Shown here piece by piece: positions 10,984 to 22,200 of a stretch of DNA of 64,000 nucleotides. The stretch is taken from NCBI GenBank assembly GCA_032433765.1, contig JAVIAB010000092.1, positions 61,852,126-61,916,125 on the forward strand, given 5' to 3'. The DNA comes from Megaustenia siamemsis (Eukaryota > Mollusca > Gastropoda > Stylommatophora > Ariophantidae). Within the stretch, counting starts at the first letter, position 1. Each line of letters opens with the position of its first letter. Both the position numbers and the translations under genes were made by a program. The notes below the pieces were generated by a model. That model did not search any database. It saw only the letters and a program-made list of their open reading frames with translations, and was not told the origin of the DNA.

Positions 10984-12310
10984 GGGAGGTCAAAAAGTAA
11001 TGCACACCACTTTTTTTCTCGGAAACTATTCGGGCAAAATGTGTGAAATTTTCACAGATTGTAGCTGAACATCCCCTTGACACTACCTATTTGTCAACAT
11101 AATCTCCGTCCAAGCGTATTGCCTTACGCCAACGCGAAACTAGGTCATGAATGACTCGTTTGTACCAAGTTTTGTCCTGCTCGCGTAGCCATTTTTTAAC
11201 TGCACGGATCACATCCTCATCATTGTCAAAGTGTTTCCCACGCAGGAATTTTTTGAGTGGTCCAAACAGATGGAAATCTGAGGGAGCCAGATCAGGGCTG
11301 TAAGGAGGATGGGGCAGTACAGTCCAACCAAATTTGTTGATTGCTTCCCGTGTTACCAGACTTGTGTGAGGGCGTGCATTGTCATGTTGAAGCAACAAAT
11401 CTGCAGATGGCTTATTAGGCCGAACTCTGTGGAACCGATTTTTGAGTTTTGTCAGTGTATTGATGTAAGCTGTCGAGTTGATTGTCTCACCTCTTGTCAT
11501 TACATCAACAAGAATCACACCATCAATGTCCCAGAAGACAGTGATCATCACCTTTCTGGCTGATGAAGATGTTTTGAATTTTTTTCTTTTTGGTGACTGC
11601 TGATGATGCCATTCCATTGACTGCATTTTTGTTTCAGGCTCATAATAATGTGCCCACGTTTCGTCACTGGTAACAATTTTTGACAAAAACATTTCTCCTT
11701 CAACACCGAAACGCTCCAACAATTCAGAACAGAATGTTTTCCTTTGAACTCTGTGATCATTTGTTAGGCACCGAGGAACCCGTCGAGCGCAAATCTTTGA
11801 ATATCCGAGAGTTTTAAAAATTGCGATTGCACTTCCCTTGCTGACTGTAAGCTGTAATGCCAATTGCTGACTAGTGATACGCATATCCTTACGAATAATG
11901 GCATCAGCCCGGTTTAACATGTCTGTGCTGGTAGCCGAGGCAACACGTCCAGAACGCGGTAAATCATGCAGCTCCACTCGTACACTTTCTGCAGCTTTAA
12001 TTCTCTGAACCCAGCGACTAACTGTGCTCCTATCGACTGCAGAACATTTGTACACTGTACACAGTCGTTTATGAATGTTTGCCACAGTTTCTTTCTCCGC
12101 AACCATAAATTCTATGACAATTCGCTGTTTGTAACGGACATTGTTGACAAGCTCCATTTTAACGGTTCATAGATTGCGTAATATTTTTCAGAATGCTGTG
12201 CAATTTGGTGCACATAATTGGAACATGTCATATTCCAAGTGTGCAAAATTTCATATTCCTATCTTTATTATTAGCCGAGAAAAAAATTGGTGTGCATTAC
12301 TTTTTGACCT

Positions 12311-12313
<3 letters not shown>
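10984..12313 (-). mobile_element. Mariner DNA transposon, apparently complete
   Basis: About 1.33 kb, the usual mariner size. The ends are inverted repeats of about 39 bp with small mismatches: left GGGAGGTCAAAAAGTAATGC at 10984 and right GCATTACTTTTTGACCTCCC ending at 12313. Between them is a single uninterrupted transposase ORF on the minus strand. Both sides are (TA)n, consistent with the TA target of Tc1/mariner elements, so the exact duplication cannot be told from the microsatellite. It lies antisense to UTP15 inside its largest intron. Confidence 0.92.
11087..12157 (-). CDS. Mariner transposase, DD34D, 356 aa, intact
   Basis: Cut-and-paste transposase of the Tc1/mariner (IS630) superfamily. 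The N-terminal half (about residues 1-125) holds paired helix-turn-helix DNA-binding regions, with SRWVQRIK and the linker-like LPRSGR. RVPRCLT at 126-132 corresponds to the mariner WVPHEL-type motif. The catalytic domain has D165 in TSDETW, D259 in HDNARPHT and D294 in YSPDLAPSDFHLFGPLKK, with 34 residues between the last two. No stop or frameshift breaks the 356 codons, slightly more than the usual 345 or so. The start was chosen because MELVNNVRYKQR lies about where mariner transposases begin and just inside the terminal repeat. It may still be active or have inserted recently; activity cannot be judged from sequence alone. Confidence 0.93.
   Translation of the reverse strand: MELVNNVRYKQRIVIEFMVAEKETVANIHKRLCTVYKCSAVDRSTVSRWVQRIKAAESVRVELHDLPRSGRVASATSTDMLNRADAIIRKDMRITSQQLALQLTVSKGSAIAIFKTLGYSKICARRVPRCLTNDHRVQRKTFCSELLERFGVEGEMFLSKIVTSDETWAHYYEPETKMQSMEWHHQQSPKRKKFKTSSSARKVMITVFWDIDGVILVDVMTRGETINSTAYINTLTKLKNRFHRVRPNKPSADLLLQHDNARPHTSLVTREAINKFGWTVLPHPPYSPDLAPSDFHLFGPLKKFLRGKHFDNDEDVIRAVKKWLREQDKTWYKRVIHDLVSRWRKAIRLDGDYVDK

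Positions 12314-12354
<41 letters not shown>
12314..12354. repeat. (TA)n microsatellite at the right flank of mariner
   Basis: Pure TA alternation beginning immediately after the right inverted repeat. Confidence 0.95.
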
Positions 12355-12359
<5 letters not shown>

Positions 12360-12981
12360 TCTGTGCAGTCATTACATAGTGTACTGGTTTTGGATATTAA
12401 TACCAATATTGTGAGTAATACCCATGGCAAATAACTGATAATCTTCTCAAAGATCTCCTCCTCACATGCACAAACAGGGAGAGAGAGTGATTTTGGAGGG
12501 TGGGGGGAAGAGTATAGATAAGCAATAAAATATCATTTTCTTTACAGGTAATACCTTTGACCTTTATCTGAGTCTCATTTTATGAAACTCTCAGACATCT
12601 TTTTTTTTTTTTTTTAGTGTCTACCATTATCTTGCTTCTTATGTGTATATTGTATGTTTTGATAAAATTTGGTAAATTAATTTAATCTCACAATCCCTAT
12701 TTTATCTTTTAACATTTGTAGATATTATTAATTATTTATAAATAGCGAAATTCCATATCTTCATAATTTTGGTTAATTTCTCATTTTATCTAATTTAGAA
12801 AAAACTTTTACGGGAGATTACTTTTTTTTTTTTTTTTGACAAAATTATCTTTCTTTAAAATGATTGCTTCTTACTTTTATCATTTTAACATTTACGCAAC
12901 TCCTTTTATTTTCAACTAAAATATTTCATATTCATTTTATATATCAGGTTAAAAGAGTGAAATTATAGAAATGTGCCCTAT

Positions 12982-13095
12982 AATTATCTATTGACCTTTC
13001 GAGCCGTAACCGGCCCATAGGGCGTAGACCAAGATACACCTTCTCCTATATGAATTTTTGTTCTAGCAGTTTTCTTTTAAAGATATTTTTATACC
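12982..13095. repeat. CTAT-flanked interspersed repeat, copy 2
   Basis: Near-copy of 346-470: TATCTATTGACCTTTCGAGC, then the GGCCCATAGGGCGTAGACCA block and a 'gaatttttgttctagcagtt' segment. Same orientation as copy 1. Confidence 0.65.
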
Positions 13096-13639
13096 TATAA
13101 TTATAGCCAAATGTTAATGCAAGGTCTAGGACCTCAATAAACTTTCTCAGATCCTGCTTCCTATTTCACCTAGGGGAAGAAATATTTTGCATCTGCTCTA
13201 TAGTTATCATTCATAGGGGAGAGAATCAACCTGCTTGAATATTTCAGAACGCCAGCATATCCTGCACTAACTGAACTGTTCTGGATCCACATTTACTCCT
13301 GAGCTCAACGTTGGAATATTTTTTGTTTATTTTCTCACCCTTCTCAATTGATTCTGAGCCTTCAAGACAGCTTTTCATGAGATTTTGTTTTTCTTAAACC
13401 GCTGCATCCGGATGTGCTATTGAGGAATTGATAAGTATAGTAAATCATGCAAACTGAAATGTGCAACATTCTCCTGTTACACTTAATAAGATTGAAGATT
13501 TGCAAGATTGTAATTAATTACATTTTTTAAACTAATTAGCATAATTGATTGAGAGTCAAGCTAGGTACATGAGGAGTGAGAGTGACTGGAGTTTGTTGGA
13601 ATTTGTATTACTAGCATGCATACAGTAGTGTGCAGAAAA

Positions 13640-14035
13640 ATTTAAATGACTAAGAACATGCAGCTTCTTGATAGCAACATACGGTTGTGAAACATGGACA
13701 ATCTTGCAAACAGCAATGAAGAAAATTGATTCCTTCAAAACAATATACTACAGAAAAATCCTTAAGATACCTTGGAAAATTTAAAAGAGCAATGACGATA
13801 TTAAAAGATTTAAATTTTAAATAAAATTAGTGACTTATAAACACAATTCTACAGAGGAAATTAAAATACTATGGCCACATTAAGATGGCGGGCTGGAGAG
13901 AACAATAATGGAAGGGATGGTTCCTAGATGACGTATCAGGGGCAGACCAAGAATGTGGTTTCAAGACCTTGAACATGACAACAAAAAGAGTGGGAGATTT
14001 GGCTATCAACATATTCTTTCAGATGGGCTGCGGTG
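13640..14035 (+). mobile_element. Decayed LINE C-terminal fragment, family G
   Basis: With frameshifts the + strand reads ATYGCETWTILQTAMKKIDS, then YYRKILKIPW, IMEGMV and RIRGRPRMWFQD. These are the order and motifs of a LINE 3' domain (YGCETW ... RKILxIPW ... GRPRxWxxD). It is too diverged from families A to C to be the same. Confidence 0.65.
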
Positions 14036-14689
14036 AATGCAACGTTCTGCAAAGGACATGTGACCAGATGGTGCTGCAAGAGTTACTCAGTCTCATCTGT
14101 TGGGAAGAATTGGAACTATGGTTGTCAGTGTCATCTGTTGGGAAGAACTGGAACTATGGGTTGTCTTGAATGCAATGAGGTTGATTCTTTTTATTACTAG
14201 CCAGTCAGATTAAAATTTTAACAACAGTGAAATTAAATGTGCTGGTCAATTTGAGGCAGAATTAGAAAAGATCTGTGGAGAAACTTATGGATCACCCTAT
14301 AGAATATATAATGACTAAATTATATGATTTGGGCATGTTACAAGGAATAATTAGCCACACTTCACACATAAGCTGTCAACTAACGCAATCATTTCTCTGA
14401 TATTCCTTACAATTTGGATTCTTTATCTAATGTTTGTACTTTGTCCCTCCTTGGGAAATTTTCCGAGAGGTGTGTTTGCTAAAATGAATTAGTTTTGTTT
14501 TTAAAATGTTGTGCTCTTTGGCCGTTGTAAATTTTAAACAATGTTTGTATAAATATGCTTATCTTGGCTGTTGTACTTGGCTGAAGCAACAAGAGAAACC
14601 CACATCTTTTCATGGATTCTTCTTGTACAGGAATTAAAATAAATGCTTATGTAGGATAGTTTTAAAATGTTGTATTGTAAGTGAATCAG

Positions 14690-15178
14690 GAAGATACTAT
14701 GCAACCCATTTTTGATAATAGAAACAAGAAAAAGAGTTCTTAAATGTTACGTAGAGCCAGTCTTAACATGTGGATGCGAGTCATGGACAATAGGACAACA
14801 GACAAGAAAATCACTGGGGTCCGTAGAAATGTGGTTTTACAGAAGAATGTTGAGAATACCATGGACAGCTAAGAAGAGTAGTGAAGAGGTTCTGAGAGAG
14901 GTCAAAGCAAAAAGAGAGCTAATTTCCAATGTTATGGAGAGACAATCATCATTTTTTGGCCATGTAATGAGAAGAGAACAACTGGAATATATTATAACAA
15001 CTGGAAAAATTGAGGGACGAAGAGATAGAGGGAAGCAAAGAGAAAAAATAACAGACAGCTTAAGAGAATGGCTTTGGCAGAAGGTCAACAACAGAAATGA
15101 TAAATAGCTGCCGAGATCGACAGTTGTGGAGAGACATGCTCACCTACGCCACTAGGCCTGGTACTTGATGATGATGAT
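14690..15178 (+). mobile_element. LINE 3'-end fragment, family A
   Basis: Open for 131 codons from 14712: TRKRVLKCYVEPVLTCGCES, RRMLRIPWTAKKSSEEVLRE, FGHVMRREQLEYIITTGKIE, GRRDRGKQREK. It ends in TACTTGATGATGATGATTG. The best-preserved short copy of family A in the window; truncated to the post-RT region, so not autonomous. Confidence 0.88.
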
Positions 15179-15189
15179 TGTAAGTAAAC

Positions 15190-16215
15190 ATTATGAAACT
15201 AAGGAAAAGAAAATATACTTAAGGGTTGAGACAACCTAAGGGGGAGCTTGAGTCCATAGGTCAGAAACGTTCCATCAAGTAATTTTAATTAGCTTGTAAA
15301 TTTAATTGGACTACATTTTACATTTAATTACTACAATTATAGTAAATTATATATGTACCATACAATCCATCCCAATGAGCTGATATAATTAGAATTTAAA
15401 GTAACGCACCGATCTATAATAAAAATATTGTAAAATATTAATTTATTAAAATACGACTTATTTGTTGAAAAGTGTGGACACATTAGAAATTATTTCTTCA
15501 CATTCGTGATCGTGCAGCATGATAATGCGATCAGGAGTAACTGAAACTTCGGTTTTTTTTTTTAGTAATGAGAAACTAAGTTTATTCTACTGTCAACTGT
15601 TCTCAGAAATCAAAAGCGTAAAGTTTCATTTGTCTCTAGTGCTAGTGTTTATTTGAATTAGCATGAATTCAAGTTACAGAAATAAATAACAATTGGCACA
15701 CGGACTTCATAAGCAAGTCAGGTCGTTTCAGAATCAACTGAAACGTTAAGAGAATAACCTACGTGACGGAAATATTAATTTCTTGGACTTGGAAAGAAGA
15801 CAACTCTAGTTAATGTCTCCAGCTAAGCAGACGTCACTAATGATACTCAGTTCAGTTCTTGGAGCATGTGAAAGGTTTCCCGCCCAAACAAAAGGGGTTA
15901 CAAATGTTTCTCAACACCAATTTTTATAACGACCCAAAAGCTGCTTTGAAGGACGTGAAATTAAAATCGATATGTTTAGAAAGAGAACTATTTAATATAA
16001 AAAAATCAAAGTGGATGAAATCGAGAATACTGGCAACTTATTTTTCCTAAGATATCCAGTGATTGTATAAAATGTTCTACGAAGTGCCTCGCTGTTTGGT
16101 AGTACTTGTGTCTGTGAACAGTTTCCCCATAAATGAATTGGCGTAAACCAAATGCTAAAAGCAGATTAGCTAACAAACATTGTAAAACGTACTCATTGCT
16201 ATTAACCAAACACTA
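15190..16215. other. No gene recognised
   Basis: Contains short ORFs, the longest 63 codons at 15859 with a Lys-rich product; no family recognised. Confidence 0.4.
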
Positions 16216-16303
16216 CCAATATCTATCTATCTAATCATCTATCTATCTATCTATCACTTAATCCGTCTGTCTATCTATCTATCTATCTATCACTTAGTCT
16301 GTA

Positions 16304-16343
<40 letters not shown>

Positions 16344-16345
16344 CT
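16216..16345. repeat. (CTAT)n microsatellite, interrupted
   Basis: Several CTAT/ATCT blocks separated by a repeated CACTTAATCCGTCTGT-like spacer, then a longer clean run. Confidence 0.9.
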
Positions 16346-17300
16346 GTCACTTAATCCGTCTGTATGTCTGTAGCTTAACGTTTTCAGTTTTGCGTGCAGG
16401 AGTGGTTATAGGCAGAGTGAAGTCAGCCATCAATAACACCTTTAGCTGATAACTTCCACTCCAGTTAGAGGGTTTTCCGGTTACGTTTTCTACCGCGGGC
16501 CTTTGTAAATCTATATAGATTGCTGTCCATGGAATCTGTTTCATCACAATCGAGAATTTCCCATATCCGGTTCATGTCACATAATCCCCCTAAGCATGTC
16601 AGTAAATTATGTTGACAAGGTCGACATCCATACATTCGGCGTCATAGGCAACAATTCTAAACGACTATCGAAATGGGAGTATCTGTAGTCACTTCCTCGC
16701 TTCATTTCCCTCGGAAAATCACATTGTAAACAAACATCGCAACAGAAACTAACCCCAGCAAAAGCACGTGACATCTTGTGTTGATATTGTCAGTTTGACC
16801 ACTAGCAGGTCGAACTCTGTGCAGGTCATATTAGACTGAATATGCGACAATTTCAAACGATGTCACTGAATAGAATACATTCATTTCACTACTCCGGTGC
16901 ACCCAAATAATACGTGTTTTAAAGAAAGCATCAAAAACTGTCAAACAGTCGAAAAGCAGTATTTGTGTCTGCACATCTTAAAGACATCGCGAACATGGGC
17001 ACCGTTTTTGTATCAATTTCAGGTTTTGTGAACTCTAGAACGATCTTCTGTAAATCAATAATCATTGCTGTACTGGGTCTACTGACTTTTAGAAATGCTG
17101 CCTTTATTTTTGTTAAATATAATCTGTTAATTTTTTTAGTGAATTTATTTTGAGGCAGGGTATGCCTTTTTGAGAGAATGTCTTGCATGTACCATTTTAG
17201 AGGTAGCATGTACTTTTCTGGGAGATTGTTTTGCTTTAGGAAGAGGTTTCAACACCTTTTCAAAGAGGTTATATTTGTGTGTGTGGCAACACTATGGGCT
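16346..17300. other. No gene recognised
   Basis: A 92-codon minus-strand ORF (17209-16931) has no family I can name and no flanking splice or promoter signal I can defend. Confidence 0.4.
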
Positions 17301-17303
17301 ATA

Positions 17304-17563
17304 ACAAAAAGGTAAAGTAAAGTGCCCTCTTGACGTCAAGTGGCGTATTTGGAACATGCTGTTAGTGACCATAATTTTTTACCGACGGCACATAATTTGT
17401 AGGGTAATGTGGTTGGTATTATGCCCATGCTGCTTTACTTTCCCAGAAAAAAAAATCCGGTATCCATTTAAGGCTGGGTGAACCTGGAAGCCGTTGATCA
17501 GTATCGAACCCAACCTCTTGTCCTTTGTAGTCCAGTCCACAAACCACTGAGCTATCGCGGCTC
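17304..17563 (-). mobile_element. tRNA-derived SINE (family S1) with target-site duplication
   Basis: On the minus strand it starts GAGCCGCGATAGCTCAGTGG (A box region), followed by a B-box-like GGTTCGATACTG and a body containing TGGGAAAGTAAAGCAGCATG. It ends near GGGCACTTTACTTTACC. A 13-bp direct repeat ACTATGGGCTATA flanks it at 17291-17303 and 17564-17576, marking a retrotransposition target-site duplication. Other copies: 36471 (+), 45967 (-), a partial at 26600 (-) and older relatives at 38573 and 63290. Confidence 0.9.
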
Positions 17564-18021
17564 ACTATGGGCTATATGAAAGTTTAAATAATCTTTTATT
17601 GAACGACTCCGTTGTTTTTAGGAGATTTGCAATTTACGGGAAGGTTTCATTTATGTATGTATGGCCTTTGGCGTCTTGGCAGATGGTTGGTAGTAAGCAG
17701 TCATGATAAGTCAGTAGTTTGGTAAAACATTAGTGTCTCATACTGGGTGCTGCTTTACTGAACATCTACTCTCGTGGCTGAATTTGCCAATCCTGGACAG
17801 ACAGATCCATCCAAAGAGCGAACTTGGTGTATTTACGGTACCTGGCCTTGTCTCTTTTCTCTTGCTCCTTTTTGTCTTCTGAAATTGATTTCAGCACAGT
17901 CTCGAAAAATGCTGTGCCATTTTCTATTTTTGCTCTCCGTCTGCTACGATCCGCAGATTTTCCCAGTTTCTTTCACATATAGAAAATTCCCTACTATGTG
18001 TAAAAAACAATACAATATGAC

Positions 18022-19300
18022 AGAAACCTAAATATAGTGTTTATAGATCAGGAAAAAGCGTGTGATCGTGTGGACAGGAACAAACTTTGGCAAACTTTAG
18101 AAACATACGGTGTAGGAGGACAACTACTAGATAATACAGGGTGTTTATAAAGTCTCACTACACTTGGTATCTAGGTCAATTTGAAAAAAAAATGTTTATG
18201 ACGTCATCACAATATGTGCTCCCACTGTCAATGAAATTTGTTGAATAAGTTTATTGCTACTGGAAATGTGGAAGATGCTCCACGATCTGGTAGGCCTGCT
18301 GTGAATGATGAAATATGTTTAGATATCCAAGACAGAATCCTTAAAAGTCCAGACAAGTCATTAAGAAAACTGTCGCAACAAGTGAACTTACCATTGAGCA
18401 CATATTGTGATGACGTCATAAACATTTTTTTCAAATTGACCTAGATACCAAGTGTAGTGAGACTTTATAAACACCCTATATAATGGCATTATATAAAAAC
18501 AGTCAAAGTGCCGTTGGAACATCGGAAGGTCTGTCAGAATGGTTTCAGGTTACAACAGGTGTAAGACAAGGATGTGTCCTCTCACCACTTTCTCTGAAAG
18601 CCTGCTACAACAACATATAACATCTCTAGATAAAAGCTGCACAAACTACAGTATGAAAATTAACACAGCATAAACAGAGGCTATGAGAATAAGCAAATTA
18701 AGGCACCCATTAAATATTAAGATCGAAGATACAGAAATAAAACAAGTAGAAGAATTCAAGTATTTGGGCACATTGTTCACAGAAGATGGAAAACTAGACA
18801 GAGAAATTAACATGAGAATACAAAAAGCAAATGCTGTCACATACCAGCTTTCACCATTGCTAAGACATCCAAACATTTATATGGCAGCTAAACAATAAAT
18901 GATAAAGAGCATTTTCATACCAACTTTGTGCTATGAAAGTCAAACATGGACCCTTTCTAAATCACAATTAAGAAAGATCAATACATGTGAGATGCGTTGC
19001 TTGAGAAAAGTAACAAACAACACAAGAAGAGATAGAATACCAAATGAAACCATAAGAAAAATGGTAGGAACAAAACCCTGCCAAGAATATATAGAACAAC
19101 AACTTAAATGGTTTGGCCACCTGGTCAGAATGAATCCGCACCAATCACCATCAAGGGCATTCTTCTCGAAAATGCATGGGAAAAGACCAAGAGGAAGACC
19201 CAGAAGAAGATGGATAGATGCAGTGACAGACATGTAACAACAAAGGAAAATCACTAATTCATACAATTCGAGCAGCTCAAGAACGACAAACTATATAAAC
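18022..19300 (+). mobile_element. LINE fragment, family D, split by a TIR element
   Basis: Reverse-transcriptase text FIDQEKACDRVDRNKLWQ (motif A region) runs up to 18134, is interrupted by the 342-bp element, and resumes at 18480 with LYKNSQSAVGTSEG and TTGVRQGCVLSP. The FADD core is missing: the sequence jumps to SLLQQHITSLDKSC. Then come EEFKYLGTLFTEDGKLDREI, LCYESQTWTLSKSQLRKI and GKRPRGRPRRRWIDAV at the end. Internally deleted and non-functional. Confidence 0.85.
18137..18478 (+). mobile_element. 342-bp TIR element (deleted Tc1/mariner-type transposon) nested in a LINE
   Basis: Near-perfect terminal inverted repeats of 85 bp (18137-18221) and 83 bp (18396-18478), starting CAGGGTGTTTATAAAGTCTC. 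They differ at the terminal base and in A-run length. TA flanks both sides (18135-18136 and 18479-18480). The 175-bp centre encodes a fragment without a start: NKFIATGNVEDAPRSGRPAV and then a KSLRKLSQQVNLPLST helix-turn-helix. That is the N-terminal DNA-binding part of a Tc1/mariner-superfamily transposase; the catalytic domain is absent. It is a non-autonomous deletion derivative dependent on a transposase from elsewhere. Confidence 0.88.
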
Positions 19301-19319
19301 CACAACTTTTAGGTATCAG

Positions 19320-19775
19320 TGAAAAGAGGAAAGAAAGAAATAGAAAATTCCTTGAATGAAGCCCTGCAAACATCCTTATATCTCAGCACTGGTCTGCCCT
19401 TTGGTCTCTTTCCGTCCTTAAGTTCGCCATACAATATTTTGTTTATAATACGATTGTCTCCCATTCTTCTTACATGGCCCAGCCACCTTAGTCTACGAAT
19501 CCTAAGTGTTGCCATGATCGATGGGAGTTTGGCTCGTTGTAAGACATTAGAGTTAGTTACTTTGTCCTGCCATCATCATGTTCATAATCTTGCGACGGCA
19601 ACGTACATGAAAGCTGTTTAACCATTTTCTCCTGCCCTGCACAGGTAGTCCAAGTTTCTGATCCGTATAGAAGAGTACTAAGCACACAACTTTGGTAAAA
19701 CAAGAATGGAACTGACATTTCAGCTTGCTTGCTATGCCGGGGCCGAGAATATGGAGATAATGCTTTGCCCAAAAC
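19320..19775 (-). mobile_element. LINE C-terminal fragment, family E
   Basis: The minus strand reads VLSTLLYGSETWTTCAGQEK and then, in another frame, IRRLRWLGHVRRMGDNRI, NKILYGELKDGKRPKGRPVL and RYKDVCRASF. These are the RRLRWLGHVxRM and ILYGEL-x-GKRPxGRPxLRxKDVC signatures of a common LINE type also present at 60375 and 61665. Frameshifted copy. Confidence 0.8.
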
Positions 19776-20127
19776 GTATAACCCCCCCCCCCCCTTTTCC
19801 CTTTCTTGTTTCCTCTTTGGAGTGTTCCGAAGGAGGGACTAGGTCCTTACATTCGGAAACAAAGTTGAGTTGCAGGGGATGCCAGAAGGAGGATAATACA
19901 CCATCGACTGCCTTGGGGTCTCTCCCTCCGGATTTTCTGTTTGGGTTTACTCCCGTAGCCTACTAACCCTCCCGACTCTTCTCACGAGGCAGTGAGCGAG
20001 TTAGACAAGAAAGCCACTGTATGATATAGGCTTTCGCGGATGCGACAGTGAAAACAGTGACCTATCATCGATAGGTCTATCCCGATCGAAAAGAAGAAAA
20101 TATCTACTTAAGAAAGAGAATTTCGAC
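19776..20127. other. GC-richer non-coding block after a C-run
   Basis: Begins with C14 at about 19780-19794. It then shows CGAGTTAGACAAGAAAGCCA and CTATCATCGATAGGTCTATC; the latter holds a small palindrome around ATCGAT. It may be an unclassified transposon end; only one copy is visible. Confidence 0.35.
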
Positions 20128-20232
20128 CATCCACACGCCTGTCAGAGGTTAAACAACCACACGCCTGTCAGAAGTTAAACAACCACAAGCCTGTCAGAGG
20201 TTAAACAACCACAAGCCTGTCAGAGGTTGGTG
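20128..20232. repeat. 26-bp tandem repeat, about 4 copies
   Basis: Unit CACRCCTGTCAGAGGTTAAA plus CAACCA, repeated with A/G variation (CACACGCC versus CACAAGCC). Confidence 0.9.
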
Positions 20233-21957
20233 TATTTCAAAACAACACACACTGAAACGGAAAACACTGTCCACATACGGACGCCATCTTGATTTATAGT
20301 TGCATAGTTAAATGATCTCTGTGGTGAAGGTGCATGTTCATTTCAATTAAGGAAGTAGAATTACGTTTTTAGTGAAACTAAACGGGACAGAAGATTAATT
20401 TTGTTTTGAATTTTATGCGATTCCCTCTACCAATTTACATCTGCGATGACTTAGCACACATGGCCACAATCCCGTACTTTTTAAAAAAAATTGCTAACTA
20501 TATGTACATCTCTAAACGTTCTTGGAGTCAAGTAATAACTCAATCCTTTTTCAGGGAGCGGCTCTTCAATTTCTCGTTTCCTCGTACTTTGTGTGTTTGC
20601 TCGCAATTTTTTTTCTCTTAATTTGGTCCAACGAATATATAGAATCAGATAGGATACAGTTGTATAGGAGGGGGAGGGAGGCTGATTTGCCATTAATTAA
20701 ATTTTCTCCTGCTTGTAATGAAATCTTCTACCGTCTCTCGTTACATCCAGTGCTGAATGTTGCTTCAGAAAAAATAATTGCCATCAAAGCGGGAGAAATT
20801 TCCTTCAGGTGTGGAATCATTGTGATGTCTGTGCTCCTATCTCCGAAATCCTTCATCCCTAGGCTTATTAATGGAATGAAAACACGGAATTCGAAATTGG
20901 TTGGCGTTAAGTCGAGGCAAATTGCTATGGTTTTGTGCGCACTCGTTTGACCTCGGTGGGACATGCAACGTTTAATATAGCTCGTTAATTATTGAACGGG
21001 AGCAGGAAGCTCCTTCAAAAGAGTATGGTAGGCTGGTTAGGAAATGTTATGAGACTTGTAGTGTCATAACATATCAGTGCGGATGTTTTTGAGCGTATTT
21101 ATTGCTGTTAGGCTACTCGATATTTTCGCATATTTATTATTTTTGGCCTTCACCGAGGATGTCATGACGACCCAAATGTTGGCCAGATTATGTCAATATT
21201 TTTGTTCTGGCTCCCCTTTTGTTGGTAAGAGGTCCAGTTATTTCAAGTTGTTTTGAGACTGATGTTTTAGTTATCGTACTTATTTTTTTCATCTTCACTC
21301 TTCAGGAAAGCTAGAGTTAGTTGTATATAACTTTTTAAATTCAAATCTTATTTCTTGTTAGCATTAATTATTTGATCCAGGGAGGTGCCACTTCTTTTAA
21401 AATGTTTCTTCTCGTGATTATTAATCTACTTTGCCATCAACGCTAAAATAAAAGAAGTTAGTACAGTGGTACTAGTACTTCAAATTTAATTCTTTACAGG
21501 CGCCATTCAAACTCGTTGTTCGAGGTCAAGTCATTTTTTTTTTCAATGAAAAGTGAATTAATCCATTTATTTTGTAAAAATAAATTTTGACTTTAAATAT
21601 ACATAATTTAATTACTTATCATGACATATGGTAACGTTAACACATTTAAACCTAAATGATAATTTAAACATGAAAACGGTTAATTGAATGTGTAACTGGT
21701 GGAGGGGATTAGAAAAGTAATTGTTTGGAGTACTAGACATGGTGCTTCGTTTTTGGTTGGTGATGCCGTGAACGTATACTTAGTATAATGATTGTTGTTA
21801 AAATTCATGTTTGTGGGGTGGTTCAACTTTGGGATGGGACTTTTCTAGATTAATTACTTATGTTTGGTAGGTTAATAGCTATGTAAGAAATATTCCAAAG
21901 AGCCACACATTTGACACTTTATATTGTGAGATATTCAATCGCCAACAAAAAAAAACT
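20233..21957. other. No gene recognised
   Basis: ORFs of 142 codons (+, 20522) and 78 codons (-, 20964-20728) overlap each other. Neither has a recognisable family or flanking splice sites, and they are probably chance. Confidence 0.4.
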
Positions 21958-22200
21958 GTCAGTCTAGAAAGAGTGACTTGCGATTCCTTACCATACAACG
22001 AATATATTAAAAGAGGAGTAGGGAGAAGAGTAAGGTGGACAGACAACACCAAAGAGAGGCTACAGCCACATCAATTGACAATGACTTGAACCGCCAAAAA
22101 AGCGAAGACCTAAACATTGTATCTCCTTTGACACCGGAATGGGTACAGGAGAAAGTGAAGAAATACAGGCAGAAAGAGATCCAGAAATATTATTACATTT
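21958..22200 (+). repeat. Interspersed repeat F, copy 1 (possible LINE 3' end)
   Basis: Shares with 32143-32375 the segments 'aaggtggacagacaacacca' / 'aagatggacagacaacatca', 'cacatcaattgacaatg' and 'gggtacaggagaaagtgaag'. The + strand reads RRVRWTDNTKERL, which looks like the C-terminal tail of a LINE protein but is too short to assign. Confidence 0.6.

Noticed and set aside
16931..17209. 92-codon minus ORF
   Set aside because: No recognisable domain or exon signals.
20522..20964. 142-codon + ORF and 78-codon - ORF as a gene
   Set aside because: They overlap on opposite strands, match no family I know and have no supporting splice sites.
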